DNA from: Bacteroidales bacterium
GTDB lineage: Bacteria > Bacteroidota > Bacteroidia > Bacteroidales > VadinHA17
Direction of reading: 5' to 3'
Assembly: GCA_025455505.1 (NCBI GenBank)
Contig: JALOMK010000009.1
Span: 1-16,110 of the forward strand
Length of the DNA stretch: 16,110 bases
Both the position numbers and the translations under genes were made by a program. Position 1 is the first letter of the stretch. Every line of letters starts with the position of its first letter. The notes under the pieces are model-generated. The model was not told where the DNA came from. It saw nothing but the letters and a program-made list of their open reading frames with translations, and made no database searches. This document shows, piece by piece, positions 8,679 to 14,762 of the stretch.

Positions 8679-8686
8679 TATTTTTG
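8679..8686 (+). promoter_or_regulatory. Bacteroidota -7 promoter element for purE
   Basis: TATTTTTG matches TAnnTTTG and ends 32 bases before the purE ATG. The intervening leader is very A/T-rich (TTAAATATAATAAATAAAT), which is typical of Bacteroidota start regions that lack a Shine-Dalgarno sequence. No -33 element at standard spacing was seen. Confidence 0.45.
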
Positions 8687-8718
8687 TCCTGCGCCACAGT
8701 TAAATATAATAAATAAAT

Positions 8719-9225
8719 ATGGAACCACTTGTCAGTATCATAATGGGGAGCACATCCGACCTTCCCGTGATGGAGAAAGCAGCATCGGTGCTGAATGAAT
8801 TCAGGATACCTTTCGAAATGAACGCTCTTTCTGCCCACAGGACACCTGAGGAAGTCGAAAAATTTGCAAAAGGGGCCTCAGTCAGGGGAATCAAGGTCAT
8901 AATTGCAGCTGCCGGCATGGCTGCACATCTTCCGGGTGTTATTGCCTCCATGACCTCCCTACCTGTAATCGGTGTTCCGATTAACGCCTCGCTCGAAGGG
9001 CTCGACTCCGTTCTGTCAATAGTGCAGATGCCCCCCGGGATCCCGGTTGCAACTGTCGGCATAAACGGCTCTCTCAACGCGGGAATACTCGCTGCCCAGA
9101 TAATAGCCACAGGCAATTCCGAGGTTATGAAAGAAGTTGTCAGATACAAGGAGTCGCTTAAAAAGAAGATTGTCCAGGCAAACGAGGAGCTGAAGGCTGT
9201 AAAATTCGAATACAAGACAAATTAG
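8719..9225 (+). CDS. purE: N5-carboxyaminoimidazole ribonucleotide mutase (class I PurE)
   Basis: It converts N5-CAIR to CAIR in de novo purine synthesis. The protein has 168 residues. The family motifs are MGSTSD (9-14), SAHRTP (38-43), GMAAHLPG (66-73, with the conserved histidine H70) and VQMPPGIPVATVGI (102-115), followed by NAGILAAQI. The length and the GSTSD/SAHRTP pattern fit bacterial class I enzymes, which act with PurK; purK is not in the window. The ATG at 8719 is the only sensible start, in an A/T-rich leader with a -7 element upstream. The gene is followed by a palindromic hexamer repeat and a terminator-like hairpin, so it is probably transcribed alone. Confidence 0.96.
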   Translation: MEPLVSIIMGSTSDLPVMEKAASVLNEFRIPFEMNALSAHRTPEEVEKFAKGASVRGIKVIIAAAGMAAHLPGVIASMTSLPVIGVPINASLEGLDSVLSIVQMPPGIPVATVGINGSLNAGILAAQIIATGNSEVMKEVVRYKESLKKKIVQANEELKAVKFEYKTN

Positions 9226-9242
9226 GATCCGGATCCGGATCC
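9225..9242. repeat. Three tandem GGATCC copies overlapping the purE stop codon
   Basis: GGATCC is repeated three times without a spacer, beginning at the last base of the purE TAG. Each unit is a palindrome, so the whole 18-bp block is also a perfect palindrome. It overlaps the 5' arm of the downstream terminator hairpin by two bases and may compete with it in folding. Confidence 0.8.
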
Positions 9243-9280
9243 GGGTAGTCACGGGTGTGATAAGCCCGGGATTTTTTTTT
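9241..9280 (+). terminator. Rho-independent terminator-like hairpin after purE
   Basis: CCGGG (9241-9245) pairs with CCCGG (9265-9269), and an inner TCAC/GTGA stem has a GGGT loop. The structure is followed two bases later by nine T residues (9272-9280). It lies 15 bases after the purE stop and before the next plus-strand gene, so it fits an intrinsic terminator. Confidence 0.65.
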
Positions 9281-9283
9281 ATA

Positions 9284-9322
9284 ATATTCCGGAATGTTGT
9301 AACTTAGATCGATATTCCGGAA
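9284..9322. repeat. Paired direct repeats ATATTCCGGAA before the outer-membrane gene pair
   Basis: The 11-base sequence ATATTCCGGAA occurs at 9284-9294 and again at 9312-9322, 28 bases apart start to start. Each contains the palindrome TTCCGGAA. The second ends 3 bases before the TTG start of the next gene. These are two of the four TTCCGGAA copies in the window. Their position suits a repressor or activator site, but this is inference. Confidence 0.55.
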
Positions 9323-9325
9323 CAG

Positions 9326-10156
9326 TTGGGCTCGCTGCTTAAATTATCTGTTTCATTATTACTTGTTTTCTCCTTCCACACTGCCTCAGCAGGCGACCCC
9401 ACTGTCGTTGCTGCCGGGGCTGCTGAAGCGGGGATGGGCTATGCCTGTATAATGAAAGAAGGTTTCTGGCCGGCATTTCACAACCAGGCCCTGTTACCTT
9501 ATCAGAATGCTTTTGGCGCCGCCGTCAGCTATGAAAACAGGTTCGGACTGCGTGAGCTTGGAACTGAATATGCCGCCATCATCATACCTGCAGGTAAAGC
9601 TTCACTCGGAGGCATTGTCTCGCATTCCGGATACGCTGACTTCAGCAGGTCTTCCGCTGGCCTGGCCTGCGGCATCACGACAGGTGAAAAGCTTTCGGCG
9701 GGGATACAGATCGATTACTTCAGGGAGAGGTATGCAGTTGAATACGGGTCGTCGCAGGCACTTACATTCGAAGCCGGTCTTGCGATTTCTGCCTCGGAAA
9801 AAGTAACAGTGGGAATACACATTTTTAATCCTCTGCCCCCCTCGCTGCGAAAGAAATACATGCCTTCCTCCATAAGAGCCGGAGCAGGGATATGGCTTTC
9901 CGGCGATCTTTTTACTTCAGCAGAGCTGAGGATTGCAAGCGGCCACAGTCTCGGCCTGGCAGCAGGTTTTGAATTCGAAGCCGCAGGCAATGTAAAGATA
10001 AGGGGAGGCTACACGAGCGAAGACAACAGGTTCAGCCTGGGCACAGGCTTCCTCTTCAGGTCAATGAGAGCCGACATTGCATTCATAACTCACCAGCGGC
10101 TCGGGATCAGCAGCAACATTTCACTTACATTCATAATGAACAACAATGCCCGCTGA
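9326..10156 (+). CDS. Exported PorV/FadL-like outer-membrane beta-barrel protein
   Basis: The protein has 276 residues from a TTG start at 9326. No ATG exists between this point and the in-frame TAG at 9305, and the TTG start gives a clean signal peptide (LLKLSVSLLLVFSFHTASA, cleavage after about residue 22). The mature N-terminus GAAEAGMGYACIMKEGFWPAFHNQALL resembles the start of PorV/FadL-type barrels, in which a glycine-rich turn is followed by an asparagine-rich patch. The rest is alternating short strands rich in glycine and aromatic residues, ending in SNISLTFIM, which fits a beta-barrel of about 12-14 strands. Its last 11 bases overlap the next open frame, so the pair is probably co-transcribed. 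No substrate can be assigned. Assignment to PorQ or PorV of the type IX secretion system is not supported, since the length and motifs differ and no other por gene is near. Confidence 0.72.
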   Translation: MGSLLKLSVSLLLVFSFHTASAGDPTVVAAGAAEAGMGYACIMKEGFWPAFHNQALLPYQNAFGAAVSYENRFGLRELGTEYAAIIIPAGKASLGGIVSHSGYADFSRSSAGLACGITTGEKLSAGIQIDYFRERYAVEYGSSQALTFEAGLAISASEKVTVGIHIFNPLPPSLRKKYMPSSIRAGAGIWLSGDLFTSAELRIASGHSLGLAAGFEFEAAGNVKIRGGYTSEDNRFSLGTGFLFRSMRADIAFITHQRLGISSNISLTFIMNNNAR

Positions 10157-12230
10157 TATATCCCAGCACCTTCAGGAAGCAATATTTCCTGACAGGGCTC
10201 CCAGGACTCAAAAAATTTCCAGGGCTAACAGGACTCCCAGGGCTCCCATTATTGCAGGAGCTGCCAGGACTGTGGCCCATATCCTGCTTTTTCTGCTGAC
10301 CCCATTTGTGTACCCGGCCCTGGCATCAGGACAGCAAGAATCAGCCTCTCCCCTGATCATGCACATAGCAGAGAGGCTGGCAGCAGGTTCCGATGATCCT
10401 TATCTTGTCACTGCCTATACCGACCGCCTGCAGGAACTGCTCGAAGACCCGGTCGCCCTCAGCAGTCCTTCAGAAAAGGAAATCTCCAGGCTGTTCTTCC
10501 TTTCGGACTTCCAGGTCAGATCGCTTGCTGATTACATACGCAGTTCAGGCCCGGTCCTTTCAGTACAGGAACTATCGAACATCCCCGGCTTCGATGTCTC
10601 AGCAGCAGATATGGCACAAGCATTCTGTGACTTCAGCACCGGAAGAACCAGGCAGTCAGGAAGAGTAAGCAGCTCTCTGCTCTGCAACCTTTCATTCCGG
10701 CCAGGTGAAACAGATACCTCCCTTGCCGGCTCACCCCTGAAGATGCTTACAAAATTCACAATTACGAAAGGCAGCCTCACAGCCGGGCTGACAGCTGAAA
10801 AAGATGCAGGCGAAAGGATGGCTGCACCTCTGCCTGACTTTCTCTCCGGCCATCTTTTTTATTCGGGCAGCGGGTTCGTAAAGAGAATAGCTGCCGGTGA
10901 CTATTCACTGCGTTTTGGCCAGGGAAGCGCCATAAACACAGCCTTCAGGCCGGCCCTGTCACTTTCATCGCCGGGCAATATTTCATCGAGGGATGAATTG
11001 AAACCTTACAGGTCGGCCGATGAGAACAACTTCTTCAGGGGACTTGCAGCTACTGTCGGATCAGACAGATGGGAAATGACGCTCTTCGCTTCAGTGAACA
11101 CAATAGATGCCTGTACCACCGTCACTCCCGGAATCGATTCCGGGAGCATAGCATATTTTTACACCCAGGGCTGGCACACAACTTCTTCAGAACTCAAAAA
11201 GAAGAATACAGTTTCGGAGACATGCTTCGGTGCCAACGCCTCCATTTCATTCAGGAATGCAAGAACAGGGCTGCTCTGGAGCCAGAACCGTTTTTCTGTC
11301 CCGGTAGCGGCGGAAGATGGCAGTCCTGAGAGCCTTTTCGAATTCAGCGGCACTTACAACAGCCTTTTCTCAGCATATTACTCGGTAATTGCAGGAAAGA
11401 TTCTTTTCACAGGGGAACTGTCGCTGAGCAGGCTCGAAAAAACCGCCCTGGTCCAGGGCATTTCAATAAAACCGTCCTCTCGTCTTTCATTAAACATTGT
11501 TTACAGGCAATATCAGCCGGGTTATTTTGCATTCCATTCAAACGGACCGGGAACAGGGTCATCAACAACGAACGAAAAGGGGCTCTTTTGCAACTTCACC
11601 CTGGAGGCAGCCAGGCACCTTTTCATCAGCGGGGGCTGCGACGTGTCTGAGTATCCATGGCTCAGGTATATGAACAGCTCCCCTTCGCGCGGATGGCGCC
11701 AGGAAATAAGGATTCTCTGCATGCCCTCCCCGAAACTAAGTCTTGATGCATGGTACAGCAGGCGCATGAACACCCGGGATTCGGCTGCCGGAAACAGGAT
11801 TCCCTTACTGGCAGAGAACAAAGTCAGCGGGCTTAAACTTGTCGCCAGGTACAGTGCTTCTGAGAACTTCTGCCTCAGCCTGAGAACCGATTACCGTATT
11901 GCAGATCCCGGAAAAAGCACCGGTACGCTGATCCTCACCGACCTGTTCTGCAGATTCAGGAGAATACCTTTGAGCGTCTGGTGCCGTTATTGCATCTTCA
12001 ATACAGATGACTGGAATTCAAGAATCTACACATACGAAAACGACCTGGTCTGGAGTTTCAGCATACCGGCACTGTCGGGAGAAGGTACGAGGAGCTACCT
12101 GATGGCGGCATGGGATGTTGGCAAGAAAACTGAACTGAGGATAAAATACTCATTGACTTCCCTTAACCGTGGCAGCTTTGATTACAACGGTAAGGATGAA
12201 CTTAAATTTCAGCTTAGAATCAGGATTTAG
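10146..12230 (+). CDS. Exported helix-hairpin-helix protein with predicted C-terminal beta-barrel
   Basis: The coordinates give the longest open frame (694 codons), but translation probably begins at the GTG at 10272. That start places a signal peptide (MAHILLFLLTPFVYPALASG) at the very N-terminus and gives 652 residues; the 42 preceding codons are low-complexity repeat. After the signal, residues around 93-160 of the long form (LQELLEDPVALSSPSEKEISRLFFLSDFQV... SVQELSNIPGFD) form two HhH-like motifs of the ComEA type. Everything after about 165 is alternating hydrophobic/polar strands with many aromatic residues, ending in ELKFQLRIRI. The block YENDLVWSFSIPALSGEGTR near the end is typical of a Bacteroidota family usually labelled only helix-hairpin-helix domain protein. 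An outer-membrane location is inferred, and DNA binding outside the cytoplasm is unproven. The gene overlaps the upstream barrel gene by 11 bases and converges on recJ. Confidence 0.78.
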   Translation: MPADISQHLQEAIFPDRAPRTQKISRANRTPRAPIIAGAARTVAHILLFLLTPFVYPALASGQQESASPLIMHIAERLAAGSDDPYLVTAYTDRLQELLEDPVALSSPSEKEISRLFFLSDFQVRSLADYIRSSGPVLSVQELSNIPGFDVSAADMAQAFCDFSTGRTRQSGRVSSSLLCNLSFRPGETDTSLAGSPLKMLTKFTITKGSLTAGLTAEKDAGERMAAPLPDFLSGHLFYSGSGFVKRIAAGDYSLRFGQGSAINTAFRPALSLSSPGNISSRDELKPYRSADENNFFRGLAATVGSDRWEMTLFASVNTIDACTTVTPGIDSGSIAYFYTQGWHTTSSELKKKNTVSETCFGANASISFRNARTGLLWSQNRFSVPVAAEDGSPESLFEFSGTYNSLFSAYYSVIAGKILFTGELSLSRLEKTALVQGISIKPSSRLSLNIVYRQYQPGYFAFHSNGPGTGSSTTNEKGLFCNFTLEAARHLFISGGCDVSEYPWLRYMNSSPSRGWRQEIRILCMPSPKLSLDAWYSRRMNTRDSAAGNRIPLLAENKVSGLKLVARYSASENFCLSLRTDYRIADPGKSTGTLILTDLFCRFRRIPLSVWCRYCIFNTDDWNSRIYTYENDLVWSFSIPALSGEGTRSYLMAAWDVGKKTELRIKYSLTSLNRGSFDYNGKDELKFQLRIRI
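10172..10192 (+). other. Hairpin-forming inverted repeat between the two envelope genes
   Basis: TCAGGAA (10172-10178) and TTCCTGA (10186-10192) form a perfect 7-bp stem with a 7-base loop, beginning 16 bases after the stop of the upstream barrel gene. No T-run follows, so it is not a classic terminator. It could be an RNA-processing or stability element between the two cistrons, if the downstream start is at 10272. Confidence 0.5.
10192..10272. repeat. Degenerate 9-bp tandem repeat (consensus CCAGGRCTC)
   Basis: Nine 9-base registers run from 10192 to 10272. Clear copies start at 10192, 10201, 10219, 10228, 10237 and 10264. Registers 10210 and 10246 are eroded, and 10255 is shifted by one base. 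The sixth position tends to alternate G and A, suggesting an 18-bp higher-order unit. Because 9 is a multiple of three, the repeat keeps the reading frame and would encode an Arg/Ala/Pro/Thr-rich leader if translated. Confidence 0.75.
11125..11146. repeat. 22-bp perfect palindrome inside the HhH/barrel gene
   Basis: CTCCCGGAATC is followed immediately by its reverse complement, GATTCCGGGAG, with no spacer. It encodes part of TPGIDSGS in a predicted loop. A chance palindrome of this length is not expected in a 16-kb window, but coding constraint alone cannot be excluded. Confidence 0.7.
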
Positions 12231-12259
12231 CAGCCCGACTTCTCAACCGGGCTTTGCTA
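12228..12259. terminator. Convergent hairpin between the HhH/barrel gene and recJ
   Basis: AGCCCG (12232-12237) pairs with CGGGCT (12248-12253), and an outer stem pairs TAGC (12228-12231) with GCTA (12256-12259) across a two-base TT bulge. The outer stem includes the stop codon of the plus-strand gene. The hairpin lies in the 58-bp gap between convergent genes, where a bidirectional terminator is expected, but there is no strong T-run on either strand. Confidence 0.5.
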
Positions 12260-12288
12260 CTGTGCAGATTACGAGTTACCGGCAAAAC

Positions 12289-14007
12289 CTAGCTTAGCGG
12301 GGTTTTAATGTCGCGGATATTAAGCTGCAGGTTCCTGTTGCCGCGAAATTCATTCATCTCCACGGAATAGCATATATCAAAAGGATTTCCCCCCTTCATG
12401 TATTCAAAATGATTTGCCTGGCCGAAGGCAATAGCCGGGAGAACAACAGGACCGGCTCCATCCTGGCAGAGGTCGAGTTTCAGGTGCTCGCCGCTTGAAC
12501 CCACCATTCTGCCTGAACCTTTGTCGCATACATTCCGCGACATAAAAACCGGGGACATGTTCTCGGGACCAAAAGGCTGGAACTGGCTCATTATATTGAA
12601 GAATTGCTCATTGACCTCGGAAAATGAAAGCTCCGTGTCGATAAAGATCCGGGGGACAAGCTGCTCGTCGGAAATTGTCTTGTTCACATACTGTTCAAAC
12701 CTTTCCATGAAAGGCTTTATGTTTTCCTTTTTGAGTGTAAGGCCGGCGGCAAACATGTGTCCTCCGAAACTCTCGAGCAAGTCGCTGCATGCCTCAATCG
12801 CCTGGTAAAGGTCATAACCCTGCACCGACCGGGCTGATCCTGTCGCGAACCCGTTCGATTCAGTCAAAATAACTGTCGGCCTGTAGTATGTCTCTATCAG
12901 CCTGGAGGCAACAATTCCTATGACTCCCTTCTTCCAGTTCGGATTATAGAGCACAGTGGTCCTGGCATTAACGTTCCGCTGGTCCTCGGAGATCATTCTC
13001 ATGGCCTCCGTTGTGATAGTCCTGTCGACACTGCGCCTTTCGATGTTGAAGTTGCTTATCTCCTTGCTTATTCCGGTTGCAAGGCGAGTATCGGTCGAAA
13101 CGAGGAGGTCAACGGCCTTACTGCCAGTCTCCATCCTTCCGGCCGCATTTATTCTCGGGCCTATTTTGAAAACAACATCCTCTATTGTGAGGGCTCTTGT
13201 GACTTCCGATTCCCTTATAATTTCCTTCAGTCCTGTACGCGGGGCTTCGTTAAGCTGCCTGAGACCAAAATAGGCGAGTACCCTGTTTTCACCTGTCAGC
13301 GGCACGATATCCGAGGCAATGCTTACTGCAACAAGGTCGAGATAATGCGATATTGAGCTGAAGGGAATACCGTGAATCCTTGAATATGCATGTATTAGCT
13401 TGAATCCCACTCCGCATCCCGACAGTTCCTTATAGGGATAAGTGCATCCGGGCTGCTTTGGATCAAGGACGGCCAGCGCCGCAGGGATCACATCGCCGGG
13501 GTAATGATGATCGCATATTATGACATCAAGTCCTTTTGTACGGGCATACTTAACCTTTTCAACAGCCTTAATGCCGCAGTCGAGGGTTATAACAAGCCTG
13601 CAATTGTTCTGAGAAGCGAAATCAAGCCCCTGGTATGAAACCCCGTAGCCTTCCTTGTACCTGTCGGGAATATAATACAGGACATTTGAATATTGCTCCA
13701 TGAGGAAAGAATAGACAAGTGCCACTGCAGTGGTGCCGTCTACATCATAATCGCCGTATACAAGTATCTTTTCGTTCTTCTTTACAGCAGTGGATATCCT
13801 GTCAACGGCTTTGTTCATGTCCTTCATCAGGAAGGGATCGTGAAGATAGCTCAGGCTCGGGTTGAAGAAGGCATCGGCTTCTGCTTTCGAACTGATATTT
13901 CGCTGTGTCATGAGGTTTGCAAGCGATTCGGAAACGCCGAGGTCCGCCGCAAGGTGCTTCACAACTGCAGCATCTCCCTTTTCCTTCACAATCCATTTCT
14001 TTTCCAT
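12289..14007 (-). CDS. recJ: Single-stranded-DNA-specific 5'-3' exonuclease RecJ
   Basis: RecJ degrades single-stranded DNA 5' to 3' in recombination and mismatch repair. The protein has 572 residues from the ATG at 14007, whose first base is also the last base of the lipB TGA (TGATG). A TTG codon directly upstream gives an extra residue but is not needed. Numbering from that TTG, the DHH phosphoesterase motifs are VYGDYDVDGTT (84-94), TLDCGI (142-147), CDHHYPGD (166-173) and SGCGVGFK (197-204). The DHHA1 domain carries FGGHMFAAGL. A C-terminal OB-like domain completes the usual architecture. It is the last gene of the lipA-lipB-recJ run and converges on the HhH/barrel gene. Confidence 0.95.
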   Translation of the reverse strand: MEKKWIVKEKGDAAVVKHLAADLGVSESLANLMTQRNISSKAEADAFFNPSLSYLHDPFLMKDMNKAVDRISTAVKKNEKILVYGDYDVDGTTAVALVYSFLMEQYSNVLYYIPDRYKEGYGVSYQGLDFASQNNCRLVITLDCGIKAVEKVKYARTKGLDVIICDHHYPGDVIPAALAVLDPKQPGCTYPYKELSGCGVGFKLIHAYSRIHGIPFSSISHYLDLVAVSIASDIVPLTGENRVLAYFGLRQLNEAPRTGLKEIIRESEVTRALTIEDVVFKIGPRINAAGRMETGSKAVDLLVSTDTRLATGISKEISNFNIERRSVDRTITTEAMRMISEDQRNVNARTTVLYNPNWKKGVIGIVASRLIETYYRPTVILTESNGFATGSARSVQGYDLYQAIEACSDLLESFGGHMFAAGLTLKKENIKPFMERFEQYVNKTISDEQLVPRIFIDTELSFSEVNEQFFNIMSQFQPFGPENMSPVFMSRNVCDKGSGRMVGSSGEHLKLDLCQDGAGPVVLPAIAFGQANHFEYMKGGNPFDICYSVEMNEFRGNRNLQLNIRDIKTPLS

Positions 14008-14723
14008 CAATCTGCCTGTTTAATCAATTCCAGCCCAAAAACTTCTTTCATCTCTTCCCTGACAATGATCTTTATCTTTTCAATATCCTGGACAGTTCCC
14101 GTTTCACGGGCCAGGGAAGTGACTCCCTTATCGGTGAAGCCACAGGGATTGATATAACCGAAATAAGAAAGATCTGTATTAACGTTGAAAGCAAAACCAT
14201 GCATTGTGATGTAACGGCTTGCCCTTACACCTATTGCACAAATCTTCCTGGCCCTGCCTTTTACATACGGTTCAAGCCATACGCCGGTTCCTCCGTCGAG
14301 GCGTTCACCCTTCAGACCGAAGGGCTCAATGCTGCGTATTATTACGTCCTCGAGCTTATGGATGTACTCCTTCAAACCTATCCCTATTGCCTCCAGGTCA
14401 AAAATAGGGTAACCCACAATCTGCCCGGGGCCGTGATATGTGATGTCACCTCCCCTGTCGATCCTGTAGAAGGAGGCGTCCTTGGCACTCAGCTGGATAA
14501 AATCAAGAAGAAGGTTGTTTTCCGAGCCGCTTTTGCCAAGGGTATACACATGCGGATGCTCAACAAAGATAAGGGTCCCGTTCAGCGGGGAACCGGCTTC
14601 GGTTCCTCCCTTCCTTTCCCCTGTTTTCCTGTTGACAAGCACTGAAAAGTATTTTTCCTGCAATTCCCAGGTTTCCTTGTAATCCTTCAGTCCAACATCC
14701 TTATATTCAACCCTATATCCCAA
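14007..14723 (-). CDS. lipB: Lipoyl(octanoyl) transferase
   Basis: LipB moves octanoyl from acyl carrier protein to lipoyl domains, the first step of lipoate synthesis. The protein has 238 residues. The signature RGGDITYHGPGQIVGYPI lies at 90-107, the catalytic lysine is in RKICAIGVR (K160), and the catalytic cysteine is C194 in INPCGFTDKGVTS. The start is TTG at 14723. No ATG lies between it and the in-frame TAA at 14763-14765, which is also the lipA stop, and the first residues (YRVEYKDVGLKDYKETWELQEKYF) match the expected LipB N-terminus. It sits 39 bases downstream of lipA and overlaps recJ by one base. A 15-residue insertion-like stretch near 32-48 (RKTGERKGGTEAGSP) is common in Bacteroidota versions. 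Confidence 0.95.
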   Translation of the reverse strand: MGYRVEYKDVGLKDYKETWELQEKYFSVLVNRKTGERKGGTEAGSPLNGTLIFVEHPHVYTLGKSGSENNLLLDFIQLSAKDASFYRIDRGGDITYHGPGQIVGYPIFDLEAIGIGLKEYIHKLEDVIIRSIEPFGLKGERLDGGTGVWLEPYVKGRARKICAIGVRASRYITMHGFAFNVNTDLSYFGYINPCGFTDKGVTSLARETGTVQDIEKIKIIVREEMKEVFGLELIKQAD

Positions 14724-14762
14724 TATAATGTTTATTTTCAGCTGACCCCAAGATAATGAAAT

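Noticed and set aside
8700..9215. Open frame (171 codons) on the minus strand opposite purE
   Set aside because: PurE motifs on the plus strand are unambiguous. The antisense product has no recognisable domain and would place a gene across the divergent promoter region.
9326..10156. PorQ or PorV of the type IX secretion system
   Set aside because: The start of the mature protein resembles the PorV/FadL fold, but the protein is shorter than these, lacks specific motifs I can name, and has no por neighbours.
13917..14645. Plus-strand open frame (242 codons) across the lipB-recJ junction
   Set aside because: It overlaps the intact LipB and RecJ active-site regions in antisense and has no family features.
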